The notes below the pieces were generated by a model that worked only from the letters and a program-made list of their open reading frames with translations, was not told the DNA's origin and searched no databases. The position numbers and the translations under genes were made by a program. Below, one piece after another: positions 1-8,402 of a stretch of 33,962 nucleotides of DNA. This DNA is from Roseovarius gaetbuli (lineage in GTDB: Bacteria > Pseudomonadota > Alphaproteobacteria > Rhodobacterales > Rhodobacteraceae). Location of the stretch: NCBI RefSeq assembly GCF_900172365.1, contig NZ_FWFJ01000043.1, forward strand, positions 1-33,962, in the 5' to 3' direction. Each line of letters opens with the position of its first letter. The stretch's first letter is position 1.

Positions 1-38
1 TTCTTGGCTAAATCTAAGCCGATCGTTGTAACTTGCAT
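1..38 (-). CDS. IS110-family transposase, N-terminal fragment cut by window edge
   Basis: Reading leftwards from the ATG at 38-36 gives MQVTTIGLDLAK followed by an incomplete codon. This matches the conserved start of IS110-family (DEDD/RuvC-like) transposases, in which the Asp of the GLDLAK motif is the first catalytic acidic residue. A good Shine-Dalgarno (GAGAGGAG, minus strand, about 46-53) lies 7-8 nt upstream. Only twelve codons are inside the window, so intactness of the gene cannot be judged. The family call rests on motif recognition of a very short piece. Confidence 0.72.
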   Translation of the reverse strand, partial: MQVTTIGLDLAK

Positions 39-39
39 T

Positions 40-120
40 GGGTGGCTCCTCTCGTAAGCGGTTCATAGCAACTGCACTATGGCGCATTGCGACGCCGGGT
101 GATGCAGGAGCCATCCACCC
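40..120 (-). promoter_or_regulatory. Inverted repeat that would mask the IS110 transposase RBS
   Basis: On the plus strand GGGT-GGCTCCT (40-50) is complementary to AGGAGCC-ATCC-ACCC (106-120): 44-50 pairs with 106-112 and 40-43 with 117-120, leaving a 4-nt bulge (113-116). In a minus-strand transcript coming from outside, the Shine-Dalgarno AGGAG of the transposase would be base-paired. A transcript starting inside the 55-nt loop would lack the 5' arm and be free for translation. Such masking against read-through is known from other IS elements (for example IS10); applying it here is inference. Confidence 0.45.
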
Positions 121-271
121 CATCCGCGACGCAGACCTTTGGACATACCGCGATGACGGTCCGGTTTGGGTCAAAAAGGCTTGACGGTTGGGGCGCTCTT
201 ACCGGGCGCCGCCTCTTTAAAGGAGGCACAAAATTCACTGCATCGAGTCAAAGATGCGAGGCGTTCCACAG

Positions 272-919
272 CTATAAAGACACGCCCGTGCCCTGCAAAA
301 CCCCGTGTTCCAGCGCATAGCGCGTGAGCCCGGCAGTCGATGAAATCCCGAGTTTGCGCTTGATGTTCTTGCGATGCGTTTCAACCGTGCGCACCGATAT
401 ATCTAGCGCAACCCCGACTTCCTTGTTCGACTTGCCCTGCGCCAGTTGCAACAGGATCGTCTGTTCGCGGTTGGTCAGCTGTTCGCGCTCGCTGCTGTCA
501 TAGGGCGCGAGCGAGCCTTTTGCGCCGGTACACAGATAGCGTTGCCCGGCCATCACCGCGTCAATCGCGCGCTTGATTTCATCGGTCGGCACATCCTTGA
601 GAACATAGCCCGCCGCGCCATGGCTGAGCGCGCTGGTGATATATTCGGGGCTGTCGTGCATCGACAGGATAAGAATGCGGGTCTCGGGGCGGCGCTCAAG
701 GATGATCTCGGTGGTGCTAAGCCCGCCGATCCCCGGCATGTTGAGATCAAGCAGGATCACATCGGGATCAAGCGCGCCGACCTGTTCAATGATCGCGTGA
801 CCGCTGGCAAGGGTGGCGATCACCTCGACATCGTCATAGCTTTCAAGGATCGACTGAATGCCTTCGGCGACCATCGGGTGATCATCCACGATTGCGATAC
901 GAATGCGGGTCATTGTCAT
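272..919 (-). CDS. NarL/FixJ-family response regulator
   Basis: A 215-residue two-domain response regulator. The receiver domain (about 5-125) has the acidic pair D12-D13, phospho-acceptor D58 in LLDLNMPG, and the conserved Lys in GYVLKD. The C-terminal LuxR-type helix-turn-helix (about 148-210) starts LTNREQTILL and contains the recognition stretch ISVRTVETHRKNI. It therefore should bind DNA when phosphorylated. Its ATG overlaps the stop of the upstream kinase gene as ATGA (916-919), so the two are translationally coupled and almost certainly partners. A second ATG two codons in is an alternative start. The target is not known; the divergent TRAP operon just beyond sulP is the obvious candidate by position. 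Confidence 0.93.
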   Translation of the reverse strand: MTMTRIRIAIVDDHPMVAEGIQSILESYDDVEVIATLASGHAIIEQVGALDPDVILLDLNMPGIGGLSTTEIILERRPETRILILSMHDSPEYITSALSHGAAGYVLKDVPTDEIKRAIDAVMAGQRYLCTGAKGSLAPYDSSEREQLTNREQTILLQLAQGKSNKEVGVALDISVRTVETHRKNIKRKLGISSTAGLTRYALEHGVLQGTGVSL

Positions 920-2373
920 GCGCGTGCCTTTGTTTTTGGATCGGAAAGGGGGGCGGCATCCGGCATGGGATCAGAGCGGCCCTGCGGTTGCAAAAGGTGG
1001 GTCAGCGGTACGTTGGCCTCGATCACGGTGCCGGATTTCGACGAGATCACCCGCAGGACCCCGTCAAGCTGTTCGATGCGCTCCTGCATGTTGCGCAGGC
1101 CCAGCCCGCTATTGGGGGTCTGATCGGTCTTGGCGTGGTCAAGCCCACAGCCGTTGTCGGAAATCCGCAACGTGGCCCCATCTGCATGGCCGCGCACGTC
1201 GATCTTGACCTCGCTGGCGCCGGAATGGCGCTCGATATTGGTCAGCGCCTCTTGCGCGACGCGGTAAAGTGCGATCTTGGCCTCGTCATCAAGGCGGTTG
1301 CGGAACACCACGGTGTTGAACTTTGTCCTGATGCCGGTGCGCGCGCTGAACCCCTCGGAGAGCGCCTTGATCGCGGGGCCAAGGCCAAGATCGTCAAGCA
1401 CGCCGGGGCGCAAATCGCGGCTGATGCGGCGGACCTCTTGAATGGCGCCCGAGAGGTGGGTGATGCCCCGGTCAAGCGTGTCTCCCGCGCGGGTGTCGCC
1501 CGCCGCCAGCCGCCGCTTGGCCGTATCAAGCGCATAGCGCACGCCGACCAGGATCTGGCTGATGCCGTCATGCAATTCACGCGCCACGCGGCCGCGCTCT
1601 TCTTCCTGGGCGTCAAACACCCGCTGGGTCAGTTTCTTGAGCTTGGCATCGGCCAGACGGCGTTCGCGGATGTTGATGAACAATCCCGACACGAAGACCA
1701 GCAACAGCGCCGCCAGCATTGCCGCGCCGATATAGAGAAAGGTCTTTTGCACCCGGTCCTCGACCTTTTCGCGCGAGGCCGAGACCGCCGCGACCACATC
1801 GTCGATGAACACGCCGGTGCCGACCGCCCACCGCCAATCCTGAAGCCCGATGACATAGGTCACCATGCGGGCGCGCTCGCCGCTGCTTGGTTTGCGCCAC
1901 TCATAGCTGTGATAGCCCCCGCCGGACCGCGCCAGCCGGATAAGTTCGTCGGTGATCGGCGCGCCGCTCGGATCTTCGAGCCCGGTCCAGTTGCGCCCGA
2001 TCAGATCGGTGTTGCGCGGGCTGACAAGGTTGTTGCCGTCATAGTCGAACACGAAGAAATAGCCGTCCTGCCCGTAAAGCATGCCCGACAGGATCTGGCT
2101 GACCTGAAGCATCGCGGCCTCGTCATCCGGCGCGGCGCGGCCATAGATATTCACGAAAGCGGTGCGCGCGATCGACAGGTAATTGCGCAGCTCGGCGCGC
2201 TTGGCCTCGATCAACTGGGCCTCTAGCGTTTCGATCTCGCGCTCGGCCAGTTGGCGCGATTGCAGCGTCACCACCACCGAAATCGCCACCGCCGTCAGGA
2301 TCAGTGGCAGCGTCGCCACCAGAAAAAGCTTTTGGCCGTAATTCAGCCGGAAAGAGGTGAACAAGCGGATCAT
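916..2373 (-). CDS. Cache-domain membrane sensor histidine kinase
   Basis: 485 residues from the ATG at 2373; the open frame extends further upstream, but those residues look non-native and would run into the end of the transporter gene. Order: TM segment about 15-36; periplasmic single-cache-like sensor about 45-195 with the typical DGYFFVFDYDG signature; TM about 211-234; coiled linker; HisKA_3 dimerisation domain with phospho-acceptor H268 in ARELHDG; HATPase_c with N-box N379, G1 box DNGCG (D406) and GLGLRNM. HisKA_3 kinases pair with NarL-type regulators, which fits the overlapping downstream gene. Cache sensors usually bind small organic acids or amino acids, consistent with the TRAP uptake genes nearby, but the ligand is inferred only. 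The RBS is weak. Confidence 0.9.
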   Translation of the reverse strand: MIRLFTSFRLNYGQKLFLVATLPLILTAVAISVVVTLQSRQLAEREIETLEAQLIEAKRAELRNYLSIARTAFVNIYGRAAPDDEAAMLQVSQILSGMLYGQDGYFFVFDYDGNNLVSPRNTDLIGRNWTGLEDPSGAPITDELIRLARSGGGYHSYEWRKPSSGERARMVTYVIGLQDWRWAVGTGVFIDDVVAAVSASREKVEDRVQKTFLYIGAAMLAALLLVFVSGLFINIRERRLADAKLKKLTQRVFDAQEEERGRVARELHDGISQILVGVRYALDTAKRRLAAGDTRAGDTLDRGITHLSGAIQEVRRISRDLRPGVLDDLGLGPAIKALSEGFSARTGIRTKFNTVVFRNRLDDEAKIALYRVAQEALTNIERHSGASEVKIDVRGHADGATLRISDNGCGLDHAKTDQTPNSGLGLRNMQERIEQLDGVLRVISSKSGTVIEANVPLTHLLQPQGRSDPMPDAAPLSDPKTKARA

Positions 2374-2422
2374 GGCAAAGCGATACGTCGAAATCGCCGT
2401 GATATCCAGCGTTTCGGCGGCA

Positions 2423-3685
2423 TCAGGCGTCGGGCGGTGTCCAGTCGGCCTCGGGGGCGTGGCGCTTGCGCAGGCGCAGCGCAAGCCCAAGCGCCACCCC
2501 GACGCCAATCGCCACCGTCAGGTCGGCCAGCACCGTCAAGACCAGCGTCAGAAGAAGCAACACCTTGTCCGACGTCGGCTCGGCCATGTAGCCCCGCCAT
2601 TTATGCGGCTCGCTCATGTTCCAGGCGGTCAAAAGCAACAGCCCCGCCAGGGCCGACATTGCGAAATAGCCCGCCAGCGGCGCCACCAGAAGCATCACCA
2701 AAAGAATGGTCAGCGCATGGATCATCCCCGCCACCGGGGTCCGGCCGCCGGCGCGTACATTGGTGGCGGTGCGCGCAATCGCCCCGGTCGCAGGCATCCC
2801 GCCAAACAGCGCCGAGCCGATATTGGCCACGCCATTGGCCAGCACCTCGGCGTTGGGGCGGTATTTCCCGCCGGTCATCCGGTCGGCGACGGCGGCGGAC
2901 AAAAGCGATTCCACCCCGGCGAGAAAGGCGATGACCATGGCCGAGGGCAAGAGCGTCATCACCCGATCAAAGCTTAGCTCGGGCAGTCCCGGCATCGGCA
3001 AGGTCGAGGGCAGCGCGCCAAAGCGCGAATAGAGCGTATCGACCGGCAGCACCCAGACCGCCACCGCCGCCGAGGTCACCCCGACCGCCAGGATAAGCCC
3101 CGGATAGCGCGGCGCCGCGCGCCGCAGCCCCACGATCAGCACCATCGTCGCCAAGCCGATCGCAAGGGCCATGCCGCTAAAGCTCTCGCGTGCCTCCCAG
3201 AGGGCGGTGATTTTCTCAAGGAATTCGCCGGGCAGGGCGCCGGTCTCAAGGCCAAAGAGATCGCGCAATTGGCTGGTGGCGATGATGATGGCGATGCCGA
3301 TGGTAAAACCGTTGATCACCGCCTCGGGGATATGGCGCACAAGGCTGCCGGCGCGCAGATACCCGGCAATCATCAGGATCACCCCCGCCATCAAGGTCGC
3401 CAGCACAAGCCCGTCATAGCCAAACTCGGCAATCACGCCGTAGACCACCACGATGAAGGCCCCGGTCGGCCCGCCGATCTGAACCCGGCTTCCGCCGAGG
3501 GCCGAAATCAGGAAACCGCCGACAATCGCCGTGATCAGCCCCGCGCCCGGCTCGGCCCCCGAGGCGATGGCGATGGCGATGCTCAGCGGCAGCGCCACCA
3601 TGGCGACGCTGATGCCGGCAAAAAGGTCGGCCTGAAACAACCGGGTGCTATAGCCGGGCAGGGTGGTCAGAATTTTGGGTTTCAT
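2423..3685 (-). CDS. SulP-family anion transporter without STAS domain
   Basis: 420 residues from the ATG at 3685 (MKPKILTTLPGYS); a longer open frame upstream is not protein-like. It shows the SulP core: the N-terminal DLFAGISVAMVALPLSIAIA helix, the GGSRVQIGGPTGAFIVVV region that forms the substrate site, and about a dozen hydrophobic helices. The family transports sulfate, bicarbonate, or other anions, usually with Na+ or H+. Usual members are about 550 residues with a cytoplasmic STAS domain; this one stops about 15 residues after the last helix (ALRLRKRH), so STAS is absent. It lies 49 nt upstream of the kinase gene in the same direction, so co-transcription is possible. Substrate cannot be read from sequence. 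Confidence 0.9.
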   Translation of the reverse strand: MKPKILTTLPGYSTRLFQADLFAGISVAMVALPLSIAIAIASGAEPGAGLITAIVGGFLISALGGSRVQIGGPTGAFIVVVYGVIAEFGYDGLVLATLMAGVILMIAGYLRAGSLVRHIPEAVINGFTIGIAIIIATSQLRDLFGLETGALPGEFLEKITALWEARESFSGMALAIGLATMVLIVGLRRAAPRYPGLILAVGVTSAAVAVWVLPVDTLYSRFGALPSTLPMPGLPELSFDRVMTLLPSAMVIAFLAGVESLLSAAVADRMTGGKYRPNAEVLANGVANIGSALFGGMPATGAIARTATNVRAGGRTPVAGMIHALTILLVMLLVAPLAGYFAMSALAGLLLLTAWNMSEPHKWRGYMAEPTSDKVLLLLTLVLTVLADLTVAIGVGVALGLALRLRKRHAPEADWTPPDA

Positions 3686-3793
3686 GGCGCAACTCAACAC
3701 CCGCCGCCCGGCGGCTTCAAGAGCAAATTGGCCATTTGCGGCGCTGCGGCGTTCACATTGCTGCGCGGGCGATACCGAAATTTCTGCTCTAAA

Positions 3794-3808
3794 TGCGTTA
3801 TATACGCA
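3794..3808. promoter_or_regulatory. Candidate operator in the divergent sulP / TRAP promoter region
   Basis: TGCGTTATATACGCA is a near-perfect palindrome with 5-bp arms (TGCGT/ACGCA) around TATAT. It sits in the 233-nt divergent region 3686-3918 between the SulP gene and the TRAP binding-protein gene, an AT-richer patch in a GC-rich sequence. It could be an operator, possibly for the adjacent response regulator, or could overlap a -10 element. No protein has been shown to bind it. Confidence 0.35.
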
Positions 3809-3918
3809 GTAGTCGGTATTTTCTGATTGAATGTGCGGCTCTAAGGTCGGCACACTTCAAGTGATCCGCTGAGGGGCGCAAACGCCCCGAGCATCCAAAT
3901 AATGGGGAGGAAAACCAT

Positions 3919-5004
3919 ATGGATCGTCGTTCTTTTCTGAAAAATACCGCTCTTGGTGGCGGTGCCGCCGTTGCCACATCGGCCCTGGCCGCACCGGCCT
4001 ATGCGCAGGGCAAGCGCACGCTGACCATGGTCACCACATGGGGCCGCGGCCTTGCAGGCGTGTTTGACGCCGCACAGCGCGTTGCCGACAACATCAACGG
4101 CATGGCCGATGGCGATCTGACCATCGAAGTCAAAGGTGCCGGCGAACTTGTGGGTGCCTTCGAGGTCTTTGACGCCGTGACCGCCGGTCAGGCCGATATG
4201 TACCACGGCGCCGACTATTACTTCGTGGGTCAGCACCCGTCCTATGCCTTCTTCACCTCGGTGCCCTTCGGCATGACCGCGCAAGAGCTGGTGAACTGGT
4301 ATTACCACGGCGATGGCGCCGCAATCCACGACGAGCTTGGCCAGATCTTTGGCCTGAAATCCTTTCTTGCGGGCAACACCGGCGCGCAGGCGGGTGGCTG
4401 GTATTCGAAAGAAATCAACGGCCCCGAAGATTTCAACGGTCTCAAGTTCCGCATGCCCGGTCTTGGCGGCAAGGCGCTTGGAAAACTGGGCGCCAGCGTT
4501 CAGAACATTCCCGGCGCCGAGGTTTATCAGGCGCTTGCCAGCGGCGCGATTGACGGCACCGAGTGGATCGGCCCCTGGGCGGACGAAAAGGCCGGTTTCC
4601 AGGAAATCACCAAGTTCTACTACACCGCCGGCTTCCACGAGCCGGGCGCGGGCCTGTCGATCGGCATGAACCGTGAAGTCTTCGAAAGCCTGAGCCCTGC
4701 CCAGCAGAAGATGGTTGAAATCGGCTGTGCCGAAGCGCACCAGTGGAACCTGGCGCAATTCCTGTCCAACAACGGTGCGGCGCTTCAGCGTCTGCAGTCC
4801 AATGGCGTCAAAACCCTGGAATTCCCCGATAGCGTCTGGGATGCCTTCGGCGAAGCCTCGAACGCCGTGCATCAGGAAAACATGGGCGACGAGCTTTATA
4901 AGCGCACCTATGACAGCTACACCGCTTCGCTGAAATCGTCCTCGGGCTGGATCAAGAAATCCGATGGCGTCTATACCGCACAGCGCGACCGGGTTCTGGG
5001 CTAA
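3919..5004 (+). CDS. TRAP transporter substrate-binding protein (DctP/TakP type, Tat-exported)
   Basis: 361 residues. The N-terminus is a twin-arginine signal (RRSFLK, then a hydrophobic stretch) with a likely cleavage after AYA at residue 29. The mature protein carries hallmarks of the DctP/TakP group: GGWYSKEINGPEDFNGLKFR with the conserved Arg that clamps a carboxylate, MPGLGGKALGKLGAS, and EWIGPWADEKAGF. In this group (alpha-keto acid-binding TakP, and the mannitol/chloroaromatic-type FcbT1 cluster) the ligand is usually an organic acid; the exact ligand is unknown. The start is set by the GGGGAGGAAAACCAT leader just before the ATG. First gene of the operon with the two permease genes downstream. 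Confidence 0.93.
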   Translation: MDRRSFLKNTALGGGAAVATSALAAPAYAQGKRTLTMVTTWGRGLAGVFDAAQRVADNINGMADGDLTIEVKGAGELVGAFEVFDAVTAGQADMYHGADYYFVGQHPSYAFFTSVPFGMTAQELVNWYYHGDGAAIHDELGQIFGLKSFLAGNTGAQAGGWYSKEINGPEDFNGLKFRMPGLGGKALGKLGASVQNIPGAEVYQALASGAIDGTEWIGPWADEKAGFQEITKFYYTAGFHEPGAGLSIGMNREVFESLSPAQQKMVEIGCAEAHQWNLAQFLSNNGAALQRLQSNGVKTLEFPDSVWDAFGEASNAVHQENMGDELYKRTYDSYTASLKSSSGWIKKSDGVYTAQRDRVLG

Positions 5005-5031
5005 ATCCCCTTTACGACCTTGAAGATGGCG

Positions 5032-5053
5032 GGCCCCGGTTGTTTCCGGGGCC
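5032..5053 (+). terminator. GC-rich hairpin between binding-protein and permease genes
   Basis: GGCCCCGG (5032-5039), loop TTGTTT, CCGGGGCC (5046-5053): an 8-bp perfect stem directly after the binding-protein gene. It has no following T tract, so it is more likely an mRNA-stabilising or attenuating structure that gives the binding protein more message than the permeases, as is common in binding-protein-dependent transport operons. Function inferred. Confidence 0.5.
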
Positions 5054-5115
5054 TGTCACCACGCAAATAAAACAGGCGACCCGGACCTGAAAAACCGGGC
5101 AAAGGGGGGGAAGAG

Positions 5116-6006
5116 ATGCTGGACGCAATCCTCTGGGTATTCCAGAACATCGCCATGGCCTTTTACAATCTGGGCTATGCCGTCAGCCATCCACAGCTTT
5201 GGCTGGACTGGTCGGACAAACAGGCCATCATGCGGGTGGTCTATTACGGCGGCTCGGTCGATTTTTTCTTTGTGATCTTTACCACATTCCTGGTCCTGAC
5301 CGGGATCGGACTCTGGAAGAACAGCTTTATGTGGGGTCTCGTGCGCGGGCTTGAGGGCTTTGCCAATACGGTGGGGCGCTTTGCCGCCTGGGCCGGGCTT
5401 ATCATGGTGATCCAGCAGATCATCATCGTCTTTATCCAACGCATCTTCGCGCGCCCCGACCTTGTGATCGGCTTTGGTATCCCGCTTCAGTTCGACGTGA
5501 GCTGGTATTCCGAAGAACTCAAGCTTTACAATGCGTTGATCGTCACTCTTTGTGCGACTTATACCTTTGTTCAGGGCGGGCATGTGCGGGTTGACCTGGT
5601 CTATTCCGCCGTCGGGCACAGGGCCAAGCGGGTGATCGACATGGTTGGCTCGCTGATCTTCATGATGCCGATGGCGGTGCTGACCTGGATGTATGGCTGG
5701 TATTTCATGTGGCGCCATTTGATCGTGCCGAACCCCTCGGCAAGCGACACGCTTGACCGGCTGTTGATGAAATCGCGCGCCCTGCGCTGGAACGTGGAAA
5801 CCATCGGCTTTAGCCCGAATGGCTTTAACGGTTACTTCCTGTTCAAGGTGCTGCTGATCTCATTCGCCGGCATGGTTTTCCTGCATGCGATGGCATTTTT
5901 CTGGCGCTCTTATCTGGAGTTCAAGGAAGGCCCGGAGAGCGCGAATAAATACCTCGACAAGGACACGCTTGGCGCAGGTGAAGAAGCCTATGAAGGCACA
6001 CATTAA
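5116..6006 (+). CDS. TRAP transporter small permease subunit (DctQ type)
   Basis: 296 residues with several hydrophobic segments, including FFFVIFTTFLVLTGIGL, a following pair of helices, and IFMMPMAVLTWMYGWYFMW. It shows the DctQ-like pattern RVDLVYSAVGHRAKRVIDMVGSL. The small subunit anchors the large permease in the inner membrane. The length is well above the usual 160-200 residues, with extra N-terminal helices, as in the FcbT2-like subfamily. A strong purine-rich RBS (AAAGGGGGGGAAGAG) precedes the ATG. It lies 111 nt after the binding-protein gene and 14 nt before the large subunit gene. Confidence 0.88.
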   Translation: MLDAILWVFQNIAMAFYNLGYAVSHPQLWLDWSDKQAIMRVVYYGGSVDFFFVIFTTFLVLTGIGLWKNSFMWGLVRGLEGFANTVGRFAAWAGLIMVIQQIIIVFIQRIFARPDLVIGFGIPLQFDVSWYSEELKLYNALIVTLCATYTFVQGGHVRVDLVYSAVGHRAKRVIDMVGSLIFMMPMAVLTWMYGWYFMWRHLIVPNPSASDTLDRLLMKSRALRWNVETIGFSPNGFNGYFLFKVLLISFAGMVFLHAMAFFWRSYLEFKEGPESANKYLDKDTLGAGEEAYEGTH

Positions 6007-6020
6007 AGGGGCAGGGCACA

Positions 6021-8378
6021 ATGCTATTCGGACTTGACGGCGTCGAGATCGGCCTGATCATCGTATTTCTTTGCCTCTTCGGGGGTATTCTGTCCGGCTT
6101 TCCGGTGGCCTTTGCCATCGGCGGGGCCGGGATCATCTCTTTCGGGATCATTGCCGCGCTCGACACGGCGGGCATCCTGATCCACCAAGCCATCGACACC
6201 GGCAGCGAGGCCTATAACGCCATCGTCGCCAGCGGGGTGCGCGCCGATGCGATATCGGTGTTCCGCTATCCCGATCTGCCGCGCATTGCGCAGCCGGTGT
6301 TTGAACGTGGCTGGGAAGTGGCGCTTGATCGCAACGTGTCCTTCATCGTCAACCGGATCAACGAACGCGTGCTTGCGGGCGCCTCGATCGAGACGCTTCT
6401 GGCGGTTTTGATGTTCGTGATGATGGGCATCACGCTGGAACGCTCAAAGATTGCCAATGACCTTTTGACCACCATGGCGCGGGTGTTTGGCCCGCTTCCG
6501 GGCGGTTTGGCGGTTTCGGTTGTGGTCGTCGGCGCGTTTCTTGCCGCCTCGACCGGGATCGTGGGCGCCACCGTGGTGACCATGGGCCTCTTGAGCCTGC
6601 CGACCATGCTGCGCGCGGGCTATAGCCCGCAGATCGCCACCGGCGTGATCGCGGCGGCCGGCACCCTGGGACAGATCATTCCGCCCTCTATCGTGATCGT
6701 GCTTTTGGGCACGCTGGCGGGCGATCTTTACTCGGTCGCACAGGAAAACCGCGCGCTGTCGGTCGGGTGTAGCGATGCCCTGACCTATCTTGGCGAACCG
6801 GCGGTTGTCTCGGTCGGCACGCTGTTTCAGGCAGCGCTTTTGCCGGGCATCCTTCTGGCGCTGCTCTACGCGCTTTATGCCTTTGGCTATGCCCTCGTGA
6901 ACCCGTCCAAGGCGCCCGCAGTACAGATGGCGAGCGGCACGCGCGGCGAGGTGATCACCCGCAGCGAAAGCTTTACCTGGTTTCTCGGGGTGCCAATCGC
7001 GCTGATTGCCGGGGTCATGCTGTTGTCCTCGCTCGGGATTGTCGGCTCGCAGAACCTTATCGTCGACAGCTTTACCGATCAGGGGCAGAACGCATCCCTG
7101 CGCACCAATGTCGGGCCTGACTGTCAGGCGGCGATGATCGAGCTGCACGGCCAGGAGGCCTGGGATATCGCAGTGGCCGAAACCGCCGCCATCGACGCCG
7201 CTGGCGGGGTCGAGCAAAGCGTGCGCCTGAGCCCCGAAGAGATCACCGCGCTCATTGCCGAGAAAGAGGCCGACGCGGCCCCGGTCGGCACCGGCGTGGC
7301 GACGATCCTTGTCATTCTCGGGCTGGTCTTGGCAGTGGCGCGGGGCGTCAAACCCTCGGCCAGTGCGGCGCCACTCCTGATTGGCGCACTCGGGATCGTT
7401 CTGGCCTTGCTGGTGGATATCCTGCTGATCGCGCCGTCAAACAGCGCCGGGGCGACGGTCCTGATGCTGGCGATCCCGCTGGCACTGGCGCTTTACGGCT
7501 GTGCCCATGGCGCCGTTCGCATGGCCCAGAACGAGATCATTCGCGTGGTCTTTCCGCCGCTTGTGCTTATCGTGGCGGTCTTGGGTTCGATCCTTGGCGG
7601 GATCACCAACCCGACCCCGGCGGCCGGCCTTGGCGCGGGCGGGGCTATCATGCTTGCGGCCTATCGCAAGCTGCGTGATCAGGATCGCTCGCCCAAGATC
7701 ATCATTCTGGCCACGCTGGCCGTGGTGATTGCGATCCTGATGGGCATCAACTTTGACCTGCGCATCAATCAGGGCGGCGTCAGCTTTGAATCCTGGGTGG
7801 CCTTCTTTGTCGCCTACGCGGCCTATCTCTATGCCGCCTTCGGTCTCTTGTTCGGCTGTTGGGTGCTTTACACCGGCGGGGTTCTGACCCCGATCGTGCG
7901 CGAAACGGCCAAGGTGACAAGCATGGTCTTCACCATCCTCATCGGCTCGCAGCTGTTGAACCTCGTGGTGATCAGCTTTGGCGGCGAGCACTACATTCAG
8001 GAATTCCTCAAGAGCTTTGACAACGAGTTCAAGGTTTTCCTGATCGTGATGCTGGTGCTCTTCGTGCTGGGCTTTGTTCTTGATTTCCTTGAGATCATTT
8101 ACATCGTGATCCCCATCGTGGGCCCGGTGATCTATGGCGGCACCTTCGATCCCAAATGGGTGACGATCATGATCGCGGTGAATCTGCAAACCAGCTTTCT
8201 CACGCCGCCCTTTGGCTTTGCCCTGTTCTATCTGCGCGGCGTGGCACCGAAAGAGGTCACGACCGGCCATATCTATCGCGGTGTGTTCCCCTTCGTTCTG
8301 ATCCAGGTGCTCGGGTTGGCGATCCTCTGGTTCTTTCCGTCGATTGTCACCATCGTGCCGGCCCTCATGCCAAACTAG
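6021..8378 (+). CDS. TRAP transporter large permease subunit (DctM type, oversized)
   Basis: 785 residues; ordinary DctM subunits are about 425-440. The N-terminal part (1-300) and C-terminal part (about 620-785) carry the family pattern, for example the loop AASTGIVGATVVTMGLLSLP and GTLGQIIPPSIVIVLLGTLAGD in the first half and NLQTSFLTPPFGFALFYLRGVAP in the second. Between them, about residues 310-620, are a periplasmic-looking stretch with two Cys-free acidic repeats and several additional membrane helices; another insert lies at about 55-110. This matches the large FcbT3-like TRAP-M group (usually paired with TakP/FcbT1-like binding proteins). It uses an ion gradient to import the ligand. 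Last gene of the operon; a terminator follows. Confidence 0.9.
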   Translation: MLFGLDGVEIGLIIVFLCLFGGILSGFPVAFAIGGAGIISFGIIAALDTAGILIHQAIDTGSEAYNAIVASGVRADAISVFRYPDLPRIAQPVFERGWEVALDRNVSFIVNRINERVLAGASIETLLAVLMFVMMGITLERSKIANDLLTTMARVFGPLPGGLAVSVVVVGAFLAASTGIVGATVVTMGLLSLPTMLRAGYSPQIATGVIAAAGTLGQIIPPSIVIVLLGTLAGDLYSVAQENRALSVGCSDALTYLGEPAVVSVGTLFQAALLPGILLALLYALYAFGYALVNPSKAPAVQMASGTRGEVITRSESFTWFLGVPIALIAGVMLLSSLGIVGSQNLIVDSFTDQGQNASLRTNVGPDCQAAMIELHGQEAWDIAVAETAAIDAAGGVEQSVRLSPEEITALIAEKEADAAPVGTGVATILVILGLVLAVARGVKPSASAAPLLIGALGIVLALLVDILLIAPSNSAGATVLMLAIPLALALYGCAHGAVRMAQNEIIRVVFPPLVLIVAVLGSILGGITNPTPAAGLGAGGAIMLAAYRKLRDQDRSPKIIILATLAVVIAILMGINFDLRINQGGVSFESWVAFFVAYAAYLYAAFGLLFGCWVLYTGGVLTPIVRETAKVTSMVFTILIGSQLLNLVVISFGGEHYIQEFLKSFDNEFKVFLIVMLVLFVLGFVLDFLEIIYIVIPIVGPVIYGGTFDPKWVTIMIAVNLQTSFLTPPFGFALFYLRGVAPKEVTTGHIYRGVFPFVLIQVLGLAILWFFPSIVTIVPALMPN

Positions 8379-8402
8379 GCCGGTCAGGGGAGAGAGACGA
8401 CG

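Larger units (their letters stand above)
1..121 (-). mobile_element. 5' end of an IS110-family insertion sequence (partial)
   Basis: The transposase start at the left edge (see next entry) shows that an IS110-type element continues outside the window. These elements lack long terminal inverted repeats, so the outer boundary cannot be placed by eye; it lies somewhere between position 39 and the end of the response-regulator gene at 272. On the minus strand the leader 121-39 contains a self-complementary pair that covers the ribosome-binding site (separate entry). IS110-family elements are known to encode a structured non-coding bridge RNA in an end region; whether this leader contains it is not determinable here. 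Confidence 0.6.

Noticed and set aside
211..227. GCCTC/GAGGC hairpin around TTTAAAG as a terminator for the response regulator
   Set aside because: Only a 5-bp stem and, on the minus strand, followed by GC-rich rather than T-rich sequence.
87..320. A 77-codon plus-strand open frame near the IS110 fragment
   Set aside because: Overlaps the response-regulator end and the IS leader, without RBS or recognisable motif.
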